A stretch of 64,000 nt of DNA, taken from contig JAHHHT010000034.1 of the NCBI GenBank assembly GCA_019359235.1, positions 1-64,000 of the forward strand, in the 5' to 3' direction. The notes under the pieces were generated by a model, which was given only the letters and a program-made list of their open reading frames with translations, did no database searches and was not told where the DNA came from. This document shows, one piece after another, positions 1-7,889 of the stretch (positions within the stretch are counted from its first letter, which is position 1; every line of letters starts with the position of its first letter). A program made the position numbers and the translations under genes. Source of the DNA: Oscillatoria princeps RMCB-10. Its GTDB lineage: Bacteria > Cyanobacteriota > Cyanobacteriia > Cyanobacteriales > Oscillatoriaceae.

Positions 1-262
1 TTTGTCGGTGGTGGGGTGCGTTGCCGTTTGGCGTTTTGATGCCGGTGATTTTGTCGGTGGTGGGGTGCGTTGCCGTTTGGCGTTTTGATGCCGGTGATTT
101 TGTCGGTGGTGGGGTGCGTTGCCGTTTTGCGTTTTGATGCCGGTGATTTTTTCGGGTGCCGGCAACGCACCCTACTGGGGGGTGCGTTGCCGTTTGGCGT
201 TTTGATGCCGGCAATCTTGTCGGGTGCCGGCAACGCACCCTACTGGGGTGTGGGGTGCGTTG
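1..262. repeat. 49-bp tandem repeat array with degenerate tail
   Basis: Positions 1-49, 50-98 and 99-147 are three near-identical 49-bp units built around GGTGCGTTGCCGTTTGGCG and GATGCCGGTGAT. From 148 to about 262 there are degenerate copies mixed with the inverted half GGCAACGCACCC, so the stretch can form GGTGCGTTGCC/GGCAACGCACC hairpins. The array probably continues beyond the left edge. It has no unique spacers, so it is not a CRISPR array. It is read through in frame by the minus-strand ATPase gene. Confidence 0.9.
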
Positions 263-1609
263 CCCTTCCCGCTCTTGTGTGCCGGCTAAGAACCGCCTAA
301 CAAGGGATTGCATGGCATTCATTACCTCTGCTGCGGATAAGTGGCTCGTCTGGCAAAGTTGCGGTAAGGCAACCGGCTCACCTTCATTCGCCAGCTGAGC
401 CATTAGCTTTTGCTCTCCCTCGGTGAGGCGCTGAAAGTGCCGGTCTAACTGTTCTTGCAAAGATTCATCTAATATGATAGTATCGTATTGCAAGAACTCA
501 GAAACTCTGCCCCCACACAACTCTTGTATCATCGTTGCAGTGAGTTTTAACCACAGGGGATTGCCTTGATAGGTATCAATGAGCGTTTGCCAACTCGCTT
601 CATTGGAGAGGTTTTGCTGGCTCAAGATTTCTTTGGCGGCAACACCTAAACCCTCCAGGACGAATGAGCGGACAAGGTTATTTTCCTTTTCCTGCTTGGC
701 AATGTCTCTGGGTTTCTCCCAGCTGAGCAACATCACACAGCTGTTGTGGGAGACTTCTCCGATGAGTTGGAAAAAGTGGTGATAGTCTTCGCAGCCGGAT
801 TTGTACTGTCCTGCGAGTTGCCGGTGGCTGAAAAGCATCTGCACGTCATCGAGGAGAATCAGACAGCGGTACTTGCGCAGGTGGTTGAGGAGTTGGGAGA
901 GTGGGGTTTCGCTGCTGCGGGGGGTGTCTTTGTCGGAGAAGATTTTCAGCAGGTTGGTGAGGGTTGCGTCTGGGGGTGGGGAGAAGCGGAGGCTGCGATA
1001 GATGATATAGTCAAAGTGGGTTTTGATTTGCTCGGTGAGGCGGATGGCGAGCGCGGTTTTGCCAATTCCGCTGATTCCCAGAAGTGCGATCAGGCGACAG
1101 CGATCTTCTGTTATCCACTGTTGGAGGGTGGTGAGTTCCGAGGATCGTCCGTAAAAGGTGAAGGGTTCGGGGGCGTCGCCTAAGTCGAGATGGAGTTGGG
1201 TTGGGGTTTGCTGGGGTTGCTGTGTGCCGGTGGGTTTGGCGGGAGGTTCTTGGCAAATGTTGATGTTGTTAATTGTTACATTATCGCTACCGCTACCGAT
1301 AGTTGATGTAATAAATTTAGAAAATTGTCCCTTTTTCAAGATATATCTGAAATTGGCTTTAGTAATGTTTTTACCCAGTCCCTGAGAGAGAATTTTCCAA
1401 AGTTCATGTCCAACATTTCTAACATGACTGGTACTGGAGTAAACTTCGTCAGCGATTTGCGCGTAGGTGCGCTCTTGTAAGGTTCCCCTCAGGATAGCTT
1501 CTTGCAGATAGTCGAGGTGCTTTCCCGTCTTAGCGAAAACGAGGTCGTCGGCGAGTTGTAAGACTTCGGCGATGTCCACAGGCAAGGGAGGCGATGGAGT
1601 TGACGCCAT
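1..1609 (-). CDS. HTH/STAND (NB-ARC-like) ATPase, copy A, 3' end beyond window
   Basis: Reading leftward from ATG at 1609-1607 the frame stays open to base 1. The first ~85 residues are a helix-turn-helix region of the kind found at the N-terminus of cyanobacterial NB-ARC/VMAP-type ATPases (motif TYAQIAD). A linker follows, then a P-loop ATPase with GISGIGKT (Walker A) and LILLDD (Walker B). From about residue 110 the DNA is almost identical to the plus-strand gene at 20739-22142, while the HTH region and linker have diverged. The homology stops at about 264, 20 codons before the paralogue's end. The frame then runs into the 49-bp repeats, which contain no stop. No WD40 or TPR sensor is visible. 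It is probably a signal-responsive switch or conflict-system ATPase; its exact role is unknown. Confidence 0.8.
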   Translation of the reverse strand, partial: MASTPSPPLPVDIAEVLQLADDLVFAKTGKHLDYLQEAILRGTLQERTYAQIADEVYSSTSHVRNVGHELWKILSQGLGKNITKANFRYILKKGQFSKFITSTIGSGSDNVTINNINICQEPPAKPTGTQQPQQTPTQLHLDLGDAPEPFTFYGRSSELTTLQQWITEDRCRLIALLGISGIGKTALAIRLTEQIKTHFDYIIYRSLRFSPPPDATLTNLLKIFSDKDTPRSSETPLSQLLNHLRKYRCLILLDDVQMLFSHRQLAGQYKSGCEDYHHFFQLIGEVSHNSCVMLLSWEKPRDIAKQEKENNLVRSFVLEGLGVAAKEILSQQNLSNEASWQTLIDTYQGNPLWLKLTATMIQELCGGRVSEFLQYDTIILDESLQEQLDRHFQRLTEGEQKLMAQLANEGEPVALPQLCQTSHLSAAEVMNAMQSLVRRFLAGTQEREGQRTPHPSRVRCRHPTRLPASKRQTATHPPVGCVAGTRKNHRHQNAKRQRTPPPTKSPASKRQTATHPTTDKITGIKTPNGNAPHHRQ

Positions 1610-1611
1610 CC

Positions 1612-1651
1612 AGTATAGCCGGTTTTTCGTACATTTGTGACATTTCGGATC
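1612..1651 (-). promoter_or_regulatory. Promoter of STAND copy A with 9-bp iterons over -35
   Basis: On the minus strand two direct 9-mers, ATGTCACAA (1643-1635) and ATGTACGAA (1634-1626), follow a partial TCCGAA half-unit (1649-1644). A TATACT -10 box sits at 1617-1612, just upstream of ATG 1609. The expected -35 position falls inside the iterons. The same arrangement stands before the paralogue at 20739. Confidence 0.6.
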
Positions 1652-1675
1652 TGGCCATCCGGGCAAAAGTCAGGA

Positions 1676-1704
1676 TTTTTCGTACACAGGCTATGTCTTA
1701 TAGT
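1676..1704 (+). promoter_or_regulatory. Possible promoter of secreted-protein pair with one iteron
   Basis: TTCGTACAC at 1679-1687 is the inverted form of the 9-bp iteron. A TATAGT -10-like box lies at 1699-1704, about 30 bases upstream of the ATG at 1735. The two divergent transcription units would thus share one iteron-bearing region. The -35 box is poor, so the call is weak. Confidence 0.4.
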
Positions 1705-1734
1705 GGTTGATCGACGTGCCGGTAGGATATTTCT

Positions 1735-2241
1735 ATGAAGCGATTCCGGTTGCTCAGCCGGTTGCTCTCGGCTGGGATGCTGTCTGCGATGTTAGGGACA
1801 CTGGCCGCACAAGTGGCACAGGCCCAGCGCCCTATTCCCTTGTCCGACCTGAAGTGTGTGACAAGATCGGGCGGGATCGAAAATATCAGTATGGATATTT
1901 CCGTAGGCAGAGAGCTTTACACCACTAACTTGTGGATTAATGCTGGTACCGCTCTGACTTGCAGGCTGCCGGGAGGGCGTGCTTCTCTCCGATTCGAGTT
2001 TGCCATTCCTGATAACTCAAATAACCCACCAGTACAAATAGATGTTTATGTAGACGGAAATCAAGTCGCTTCTCGCACTGGCGATAAGGGTAAGGTGCAT
2101 ACTATGCTAGTAGATATTAGCAATGGTAAAAGTCTGGCAGTAGAAGTATCTTGTGCCAGATCCACAAATGGCTGCAGCGCCAGATATCTCTTTATGAAAG
2201 CTCAAATTGAACCGGGAGCGCGATCGCCTGGGAGTAGATAA
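1735..2241 (+). CDS. Secreted protein of unknown function
   Basis: 168 residues. The N-terminus is a clear signal peptide: basic MKRFRLLSRLL, a hydrophobic stretch and an AQAQ-type cleavage site near residue 31. The mature part has four cysteines (KCVTR, LTCRL, VSCAR, NGCSA) and looks beta-rich, including a segment resembling a carbohydrate-binding or NPCBM-like fold (SLRFEFAIPDN, IDVYVDGNQV). I do not recognise the family and assign no function. It stops at 2241, one base before the next gene's ATG at 2243, so the two are almost certainly co-transcribed. It is divergent from the STAND ATPase, and the region between them carries 9-bp iterons. Confidence 0.75.
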   Translation: MKRFRLLSRLLSAGMLSAMLGTLAAQVAQAQRPIPLSDLKCVTRSGGIENISMDISVGRELYTTNLWINAGTALTCRLPGGRASLRFEFAIPDNSNNPPVQIDVYVDGNQVASRTGDKGKVHTMLVDISNGKSLAVEVSCARSTNGCSARYLFMKAQIEPGARSPGSR

Positions 2242-2242
2242 A

Positions 2243-3022
2243 ATGAGTCTCAGTCGCCGTCAATTCAATCGCCTCATCATCTGGGGTGGGGCTTCTTTTA
2301 CGGCTTCGGCCACATCGGGCATCTTTTTCCCCAAACCGGCTGAAGCCTATTCCCTAGAATTTCCCCTCAGCGCCTTATCAGCCGATCGGGTTTTCACCGG
2401 CATTCAGCGATACTGCGGAGCCGAGCCGATTCCCGGCGTTTTATCGTCCATTTTGCAAGGGAGTAAAAATCTTAACAGTAAAATCCCGCCAGATGCCGCT
2501 AACCGCATTCGCACTGCCGACCAAGAATTTGTCAGCCGGGATTTTACCAGAAACAGAACCGAATTAGCCTTAACTGGCAGCGGGTCTGATTTTGCTGCCG
2601 ATACCAGCCGGCTGTGGGGGAGGCAGAAACAAGATAACTTCGGCCCCAATGTGGGTTTTGGCTTCGTGCAGAAGTTTGAAGACCAATACAGCGATGCCAA
2701 AATTTCTGGCCCAACCATGTGCGGGATTTATAATTCCCAGAAAGTGTTAGCCGATCAAAAACTAACGCCCCCAGAAATTGCCGCTTCTTTATTACCAACC
2801 CGCTCAAGGTTAGATGATTGGGGTTCTTGGTCGGGCGATACCGATGGCTCTGTAGGGAGAAATCCCGGAGTAGCTTTTTCTCAGTATAGCACAGCAGCTG
2901 GAACTGTGACATCCCGCTACGATTTAGTCGAACCAGGGCCAAAAGGCTTTGGGCGAGTGGAGTTGATTGTAGAAGCGGAAAACCAACCCCGGAGGACAAT
3001 ATTAGTAACGGTGAGGTTTTAG
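2243..3022 (+). CDS. Putative Tat-exported protein of unknown function
   Basis: 259 residues from ATG 2243. An upstream GTG-type start in the same frame would overlap the previous gene and is less likely. The N-terminus MSLSRRQFNRLIIWGG has the twin-arginine pattern S-R-R-x-F followed by a hydrophobic stretch and PAEA, so Tat-dependent export is likely. The mature protein has no motif I recognise; the C-terminal third (RVELIVEAENQPRRTILVTVRF) looks like beta strands. It forms a two-gene operon with the secreted protein upstream. Three 25-bp repeats begin at its stop codon. Confidence 0.7.
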   Translation: MSLSRRQFNRLIIWGGASFTASATSGIFFPKPAEAYSLEFPLSALSADRVFTGIQRYCGAEPIPGVLSSILQGSKNLNSKIPPDAANRIRTADQEFVSRDFTRNRTELALTGSGSDFAADTSRLWGRQKQDNFGPNVGFGFVQKFEDQYSDAKISGPTMCGIYNSQKVLADQKLTPPEIAASLLPTRSRLDDWGSWSGDTDGSVGRNPGVAFSQYSTAAGTVTSRYDLVEPGPKGFGRVELIVEAENQPRRTILVTVRF

Positions 3023-3095
3023 GAATACGGCAGGTTGAAACCTTTAGGAATACGGCAGGTTGAAACCTTTAGGAATACGGCAGGTTGAAACCTGC
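3021..3095 (+). repeat. 25-bp tandem repeat, three copies
   Basis: AGGAATACGGCAGGTTGAAA plus CCTTT is repeated at 3021-3045, 3046-3070 and 3071-3095, starting in the stop codon of the preceding gene. The last copy ends in CCTGCCG, forming the palindrome CGGCAGGTTGAAACCTGCCG. The same palindrome family occurs at about 23095-23205. Confidence 0.85.
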
Positions 3096-3226
3096 CGCTA
3101 TACAGACAAAGCCCGCCTTCGCGGGCTAAAGAATGTCCCCCCCTTTTGTAGGGGCGGTGCCACCCACGGAGACCGCCCCGGCTAGGGGGGGATCGCCTGA
3201 CTCACTTGTAAGTAGCAACTTGAGTT

Positions 3227-3354
3227 ATATAGCGGTTCTCAGATTGATGTACTATGGCCCATAGACCCATTTTCGTAGGGGCGGTGCCCCCGTGCCCGCC
3301 CCTACCGAGTTTCTCCGTAGCACACTAATTTGAGAAACGCTATATAGCAAGTCT
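3227..3354. repeat. MITE-like element with TATAGCG-type inverted ends
   Basis: Begins TATAGCGGTTCTCAG and ends in the inverted form TGAGAAACGCTATA, enclosing a GC-rich centre (GTAGGGGCGGTGCCCCC). A shorter relative with the same ends in the opposite orientation lies at 14694-14789. There is no coding capacity, so it is probably a non-autonomous mobile element. Confidence 0.6.
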
Positions 3355-3472
3355 AAATGATTTGCGCAACCGCTGGGGGTCTAGAACCCCGGAAGAGGGC
3401 GGGCACGGGGGCCCGTTCCTACGAAACCGGGGTTCTGAAATTTACACGAATGATTTAGACGCGCTATATACA
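3343..3472. repeat. Second MITE-like element, inverted ends
   Basis: Begins TATATAGCAAGTCTAAATGA and ends in the inverted TCATTTAGACGCGCTATATA-like sequence (about 3450-3472). The centre resembles other repeats (GGGCGGGCACGGGGGCCC). It abuts and partly overlaps the neighbouring TATAGCG element and ends at the stop codon of the protease gene. Together these elements fill the 3023-3474 gap; I see no gene there. Confidence 0.55.
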
Positions 3473-3474
3473 CC

Positions 3475-4983
3475 CTACCGTTGCAGTTGGCGAATCATAT
3501 CTAAGGCTTTTTGAGCGTCGGAGGTCATCCCTTGGGCGTTAAATAAACGAGCGGCTTGCTCCAAATCTGCAATTGCCCCTTGCCGGTCGCCCATTCTGGT
3601 TAAAGTAATGCCTCGGTTAGCATAGGCTTTCGCATAATTGGGACTGAGTTGAATGGCTTGAGTGTAATCCCCTAAGGCAGCCCGGTCATTGCCGGTGCGG
3701 AAAAGCGCCAATCCTCTGTTAAAATAAGTGTTAGCCCGACCCGGATTAATCTGGAGGGCTTGATTGAAATCATCAATGGCTTGTTTCTGATCTCCCAACT
3801 CGGAAAGCGCTACCCCTCGGTTATTGTAAGCGGCGGCAAAGCTGCGATCCAGACGGATAACTTGAGTGTAATCAGAGACTGCGCCCGGTTTATCGCCCAT
3901 TGCCGAGAAAACGAGCGCTCGATTGTAATAAGCATCGACATAAGCTGCATTCAGATCGATGGCTTTGTTGTAATCAGCGAGACTTTTGGAGAAAACTTTC
4001 TGCTCGAAATAGGCAAGACCTCGATAGAAGTAAGCTTCTGCGTAATCTGGCTGAGTTTGGATCGCCTGAGTCAAATCCGCAATCGCCCCAGACAAATCGC
4101 CTGTATCAAACCGGCTCAACCCCCGAACATAATAAGTTTTAGCATTCGTGGGGTTATTCACCCCCACCGGCGCATTACTCGGGGGCGAAGTATTGACCAA
4201 AATAGCAGAGCGGTTTAACCCCGCTTCCGACAGCTTTGCCAGAAATGTATTAACAGGAATAGCAGCATTAAACCCCGTTTTCGTAAGCCCTCTTCCTGTG
4301 GGGTTTTCCTGAGGATCTTCTACCTGTTCATAATCGAGATCGCCCTGTCCGTGAATGCCAACCACGCGCCCTTCGGCATCAAATACTGGCCCCCCACTCA
4401 TTCCACCTTTCGTTAAAGCATTATAGCGTAAAGTATAGCCTCTGGGATGGTTCGGGAGACGACTGGTAACAGCACCACGTGAAAACTCATGGTTACGGTT
4501 AGTTCCGGACTTTTGTTCTAACAGATTAGCTGGATAGCCAGAAACAAAGATGTCCGCACCGATTACAGCTTGCTCTGAATCCCCAAAAGTTACAACGGGA
4601 TAAGATTCGGAACTCTCAAATGTTACCACGGCTAAATCCGGCTGATTTGTTTCTTTTTGCAATAGCACAGCACGAGTTACGGGATAGTCTTTGCCGGTGT
4701 GAGTGCGGATCGTATAGGTAGCTTGAGAATTGCCCACAACATGATTGCAAGTGAGGGCTGTATAAGTGTTGCCCTGTTTAGCAATGATAAACCCAGAACC
4801 GCTGCTCACTCTATTTAAATATTTACCGTTTATTTGAACTGTGACTGTAATTGCTAATTGGCCAATATCTTGGGGAGATTTGGCTAAAAGGGGTGCCGGC
4901 GCAAAGGTGACTATGCCTGCTACCGTTACCGTTCCAGCCAGGAGGCTAGTGAGGGAACAAAACTGCGAATAAGCCCGACTCAT
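3475..4983 (-). CDS. Exported trypsin-like (S1) protease with C-terminal TPR repeats
   Basis: 502 residues from ATG 4983; a TTG 33 bases upstream is an alternative start. The first ~35 residues form a signal peptide (hydrophobic stretch, then PAPLLAKS). The protease domain (about 36-265) shows a complete triad: His in LTCNHVVG, Asp in PDLAVV and Ser in GMSGGPVF. After a Pro/Asn linker come about six TPR units (motifs YFYRGLAYFEQ, YYNRALVFSAMGD, YNNRGVALSELGD, YFNRGLALFRTGN, YANRGITLTRMGD). The arrangement is common in filamentous cyanobacteria. It probably acts on the periplasmic side, with the TPRs selecting partners. Its upstream region carries four 9-bp iterons like those of both STAND ATPase genes, which suggests co-regulation. 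Confidence 0.85.
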   Translation of the reverse strand: MSRAYSQFCSLTSLLAGTVTVAGIVTFAPAPLLAKSPQDIGQLAITVTVQINGKYLNRVSSGSGFIIAKQGNTYTALTCNHVVGNSQATYTIRTHTGKDYPVTRAVLLQKETNQPDLAVVTFESSESYPVVTFGDSEQAVIGADIFVSGYPANLLEQKSGTNRNHEFSRGAVTSRLPNHPRGYTLRYNALTKGGMSGGPVFDAEGRVVGIHGQGDLDYEQVEDPQENPTGRGLTKTGFNAAIPVNTFLAKLSEAGLNRSAILVNTSPPSNAPVGVNNPTNAKTYYVRGLSRFDTGDLSGAIADLTQAIQTQPDYAEAYFYRGLAYFEQKVFSKSLADYNKAIDLNAAYVDAYYNRALVFSAMGDKPGAVSDYTQVIRLDRSFAAAYNNRGVALSELGDQKQAIDDFNQALQINPGRANTYFNRGLALFRTGNDRAALGDYTQAIQLSPNYAKAYANRGITLTRMGDRQGAIADLEQAARLFNAQGMTSDAQKALDMIRQLQR

Positions 4984-5047
4984 AAATGATGGCTTGCGAA
5001 GGATAAGAGCTGTCAACCTTCAATAGTATAAGCCTGGGTGAAATGCT

Positions 5048-5114
5048 CCTATACCAGATAGTGTCAGGTTGGCGAAACTTCGTATTTTTCGTACATTTCT
5101 GACATTTCGTACAT
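5048..5114 (-). promoter_or_regulatory. Four 9-bp iterons upstream of the trypsin-TPR gene
   Basis: Read on the minus strand, ATGTACGAA, ATGTCAGAA, ATGTACGAA and AAATACGAA follow each other without gaps from 5114 to 5079, preceded by a partial TCCGAC unit. A GTATAG -10-like box is at 5054-5049. The motif and 9-bp period match those at 1626-1651, 20057-20074 and 20664-20690. Confidence 0.6.
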
Positions 5115-5208
5115 GTCGGAGGAACAGCTAGCAGTACCAGTCGCCTCATTTTCTCCAAACAGCTTCAACTTTAGCTATCCAGCCGGTGAATCACACCGGC
5201 GGAAACGG

Positions 5209-5289
5209 GCAGCCGGTGAAACCCCAGAACAGATTATCTCGGCTCACCCGCGCCTCACCCCCGAAACAATTCCAGCCGCTCTGACATAA
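5209..5289 (+). pseudogene. Remnant of a DUF433 antitoxin gene (C-terminal end)
   Basis: The frame gives AAGETPEQIISAHPRLTPE and a few more residues before the stop at 5287-5289. This matches the C-terminal half of the DUF433 protein at 16277-16477 (AAGETPEQILSAHPRLTPE). The 5' half is missing and there is no start codon. Such fragments show past gain and loss of TA loci here. Confidence 0.7.
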
Positions 5290-5298
5290 AAGGAGAGG

Positions 5299-5328
5299 TG
5301 ACGCTTTCCCGGCTTCCTGTGCTATAAT
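5299..5328 (+). promoter_or_regulatory. Candidate promoter before hicBA
   Basis: TGACGC at 5299-5304, an 18-bp spacer and a perfect TATAAT at 5323-5328. It points toward the hicB/hicA pair, about 150 bases away across a MITE-like hairpin. Confidence 0.45.
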
Positions 5329-5344
5329 GGTTAACAAACTAAAA

Positions 5345-5435
5345 CAGGACTTACGCTTGCGCCTCTATCTGTAGGGTGGGTTAGCGATAGCGTAACCCAC
5401 CCCGCACCCCATTAAGTGCCGCTGCGTAAGTCCTG
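5345..5435. repeat. MITE-like hairpin with 12-bp inverted ends
   Basis: CAGGACTTACGC at 5345-5356 is inverted as GCGTAAGTCCTG at 5424-5435. The interior holds a second hairpin (GGTGGGTTAGCGATAGCGTAACCCACC-like, about 5375-5400). It has no coding capacity. The ends resemble cyanobacterial insertion-sequence termini, but I cannot name the parent element. Confidence 0.6.
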
Positions 5436-5476
5436 TCAAAAAAACCTTCATTCAATTACAAGAGGTTTGAGAATCT

Positions 5477-5743
5477 GTGCCCCAACGTATCGAAGTACGA
5501 ATCGAAATCTTCCGAGAGGGAGACTTATATGTAGGAGTTTGCCCGGATTTAGACGTGTCCAGCTTTGGGGAAACAGTCGAGGAAGCCAAGCAGTCTGTGC
5601 GAGAAGCTTTGCAAGCTTTCTTTGAAGAATGTGAGGCAATGGGCACTCTGGAAGAAGTTCTGGAAGAAGCCGGCTTTATTCAACAAGATGGGAGCTGGCT
5701 ACCCCGCCAACCTGTGTCCTCAGATTTGCTAGCCATTCGGTGA
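5477..5743 (+). CDS. hicB: HicB-family antitoxin
   Basis: 88 residues; the start codon is not ATG (GTG at 5477). The N-terminal half has the HicB partial RNase-H-like fold signature (FREGDLYVGVCPDLDVSSFG, then ETVEEAKQSVREAL). The C-terminal part is a short acidic tail where HicB proteins often carry a DNA-binding segment. It stops seven bases before hicA, so the two form one operon. As in the family, it is expected to bind and neutralise the HicA RNA-cleaving toxin and to repress its own promoter. A second, shorter HicB lies at 17759-17968. Confidence 0.85.
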   Translation: MPQRIEVRIEIFREGDLYVGVCPDLDVSSFGETVEEAKQSVREALQAFFEECEAMGTLEEVLEEAGFIQQDGSWLPRQPVSSDLLAIR

Positions 5744-5750
5744 GGCAAAA

Positions 5751-5993
5751 ATGGCACCTGCTCGTAAGATTACACCCATTCCCTATCAAATCCTGGTGAG
5801 GGTTTTTGAGTTGGAGGGCTTCACAGTTAAGCGTCAAAGAGGCGATCACCTAATCCTGACTAAGCCAGGGATCAATCGACCGGCTGTAATTAAAACCAGT
5901 CCGGGTGAAGTGCCGGTGGCTCACATTATGACAAATTTAAGGACGGCTGGAATCAGCCGCGAACGCTATTTTGAACTTCTAGATTTGGTTTAA
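5751..5993 (+). CDS. hicA: HicA-family mRNA interferase toxin
   Basis: 80 residues. The double-stranded-RNA-binding-like HicA fold is recognisable: YQILVRVFELEGFTVKRQRG, then GDHLILTKPG with the catalytic histidine, then VPVAHIMTNLRTAGIS at the C-terminus. Length is typical. HicA toxins cut mRNA when free of HicB. It lies directly downstream of hicB with its own ATG. No damage is visible, so the pair looks functional. Confidence 0.88.
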   Translation: MAPARKITPIPYQILVRVFELEGFTVKRQRGDHLILTKPGINRPAVIKTSPGEVPVAHIMTNLRTAGISRERYFELLDLV

Positions 5994-6094
5994 TCCCCTC
6001 TATCTTTAGGTGAAGGCGAGCGCCTTTCTTTTCCTCAAAGAGCCATCCCCACGACTCCTTCATATTGCCCACGGGGCGCTCACCCCGCCTATCC

Positions 6095-6135
6095 AAGTGC
6101 CCCATGCCCCATGCCCCATGCCCTATGCGCCATGC
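6095..6135. repeat. 9-bp tandem run (CCCCATGCC) in intergenic DNA
   Basis: Successive copies of CCCCATGCC with late variants (CCCTATGCG). The same motif recurs at about 7025-7050, 7812-7846 and 8467-8494, each time between genes. It is a dispersed, locally expanding repeat family. Confidence 0.75.
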
Positions 6136-6162
6136 CATTAATGTCCGTTCCCAATATGCGCT

Positions 6163-6612
6163 CTATGGCGATATTAATTCCTGGGGATGTACGATTGTAA
6201 TATCTGCCAGTCTGGGAAAATCATCTGGGTTAAATGTCAGCAGATGATTAATTCCATGCGCCTGCATCACCGCAAGCAGTCTGACATCATGGGTGCGCTT
6301 GCCCAAAATTCTATAGTTGCTGACCAGTTGCAACCAATTCCTGAAAACTTGTGGAGTCTCTTCTAACAAAGGAAACTGTTCCAAAAGTTGCTCAATTTCG
6401 TTGCGTGTTTGCTCCGCACTCCAACCCAACCCATTGACCTCTACTGGACGGGTTGCTACAACCCAGAATTCAATCAACACCTGTGCTGTGATAAAACATT
6501 CGCTGTTTTCAGAGAGCAATTGGGAGACAGCTCCCACCGCCAGAGGGTAGCTCAGAGAAGCTGGATCGCTGGCACGCAAAAGAATGTTAGTATCTAAAAG
6601 GTATCGGGGCAT
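6163..6612 (-). CDS. vapC: PIN-domain toxin (VapC-like)
   Basis: 149 residues. N-terminal MPRYLLDTNILLRASD supplies the first acidic residue of the PIN active site. Further acids are at ITAQVLIEFWVVATRP (E), RTHDVRLLAVMQAHG (D) and LLTFNPDDFPRL (D). This is the normal layout of a VapC ribonuclease. Its start overlaps the stop of the upstream antitoxin gene by one base (6612), so translation is probably coupled. It likely cleaves RNA unless bound by its partner. Confidence 0.88.
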   Translation of the reverse strand: MPRYLLDTNILLRASDPASLSYPLAVGAVSQLLSENSECFITAQVLIEFWVVATRPVEVNGLGWSAEQTRNEIEQLLEQFPLLEETPQVFRNWLQLVSNYRILGKRTHDVRLLAVMQAHGINHLLTFNPDDFPRLADITIVHPQELISP

Positions 6613-6875
6613 TAGTCGTAAATGCTGTCGCGTTGCAAGGCTTCATCGGGTAAAGCTTTGGCGTTTACCTGATGCTTTGCAGCCCAGGTTTGCCATTGGG
6701 TTACTCGCGCTGCTGGAGTTGTTCTTTGCCAGAGCGGAGCAGAAGTTGCGGGACGCAAAACAATCATTTCTCCCTGGATTTCCAGTGCGTAGCGACCGCT
6801 AGCGGAAAGTTGGCCCAGGAATTCTGCCGACAAATACAAACCCCCTTGTCCATCTACTTCTAAAAGATAAGTCAT
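6612..6875 (-). CDS. vapB: Antitoxin partner of the PIN toxin (AbrB/VapB-like)
   Basis: 87 residues, upstream of and overlapping the PIN toxin gene. The N-terminal half (MTYLLEVDGQGGLYLSAEF, then GRYALEIQGEMIVLRP) reads like a swapped-hairpin AbrB-type DNA-binding domain. The C-terminal half is Ala/Gln-rich and would wrap the toxin. The pair should regulate itself by antitoxin binding to the upstream DNA. The AbrB assignment is by eye; the operon context is the firmer evidence. Confidence 0.75.
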   Translation of the reverse strand: MTYLLEVDGQGGLYLSAEFLGQLSASGRYALEIQGEMIVLRPATSAPLWQRTTPAARVTQWQTWAAKHQVNAKALPDEALQRDSIYD

Positions 6876-7050
6876 TTATTTCTCCTCTTTAACCCTACTA
6901 TCCAGCAGATATCTACTCATCCCACTCTCGCCTAATTTATAACTGAAACTCCAGAGCCACGCTCTGGCAAAAATCCCCGCCATTTGTCTAACCCTTGACC
7001 ACCTATCAGGAAATCAGCGCCCAGTGCCCCATACCCCATGCCCCATGCCC

Positions 7051-7650
7051 TTACTGTCTCCCCCACAGCGCCAATCCACCTCCGCGCCCTCTGGCAGCAA
7101 TTATATCATCCTGTATGATAAAATAGGTGAAAAAGGCTTGTTTGCTGACACTCTCCCCATAAAATTCCCGCTCTTTTGCTTCTCCACCCCGCATCGAGCC
7201 TTGATACACGACTTTCCCAAACAATTCCACCGAGATTCGCGTAAAGTCGAAGGCTAGGATGTTTTTGCCGGCCAGGAATTTAGCAGGGCCAGACAGAGCC
7301 AATTTCAGCGCTCCTACCCGCACAGTATTTTCAACTTGACCCGCCTGAATAGAGCTATATGGGGAAGGTGCCGGTGCGGCTGAGTATGAAAGTTGAATGC
7401 TCACCAATCCGGGGATATAGCGCCCCGCACCCATCACTACACCGGCTCGCTGGCGCGTTTTTTTGGTGCCGGTGATAAAACACAGCCGCCAGCTCCCAAT
7501 TAACTGGTCAAAGGAATAGTGGGTTTTGCTCTTTTTGGCGGTTTTCTCAGCCAGGAGAAGCGCATCAACCACTACAGAAGGAGATGGCTTAGAACCGGAC
7601 TGAGTTGTGATGGACTGAGCCGCTTGTTGCAAAACAGACAAGTTTTCCAT
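7051..7650 (-). CDS. PAP/fibrillin-like protein
   Basis: 199 residues. The early part has the helical region and the lipocalin-like entry motif of plastid lipid-associated proteins (HYSFDQLIGSWRLCFITGT). It continues with alternating strands and FDFTRISVELFGKVVYQGS, and ends with a Gly-rich ARGRGGGLALWGRQ. In cyanobacteria such proteins associate with thylakoids or lipid bodies and help protect the photosynthetic apparatus. No signal peptide is present. It stands alone, with repeat-filled intergenic DNA on both sides. Assignment rests on pattern recognition of the family. Confidence 0.65.
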   Translation of the reverse strand: MENLSVLQQAAQSITTQSGSKPSPSVVVDALLLAEKTAKKSKTHYSFDQLIGSWRLCFITGTKKTRQRAGVVMGAGRYIPGLVSIQLSYSAAPAPSPYSSIQAGQVENTVRVGALKLALSGPAKFLAGKNILAFDFTRISVELFGKVVYQGSMRGGEAKEREFYGESVSKQAFFTYFIIQDDIIAARGRGGGLALWGRQ

Positions 7651-7889
7651 TTTTGGAATATGTTATGGCGTGTTTGTCCAATTGTACTGCAGTGCCGGCG
7701 GTTAGTGAAGGAGTGATTTTATTAACCGCCAAGACGCCAAGGACGCCAAGGAAGAAAAAGAAGAGAATCCTGGGAATTTGGGATTTTGGATTGTGGATTG
7801 ATGATTTTCCCAATGCCCAATGCCCCATGCCTTATGCCCCATTCCCAAGGAGCCGGTTATAATGAGGGTAAATTAACGGAGGACTCCCC

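Noticed and set aside
1-147. CRISPR array
   Set aside because: 49-bp units are contiguous without spacers; it is a simple tandem repeat.
1-1609. Pseudogene reading of STAND copy A
   Set aside because: Codon-by-codon reading from 1609 shows no stop or frameshift to the window edge; the only anomaly is the repeat-derived C-terminus.
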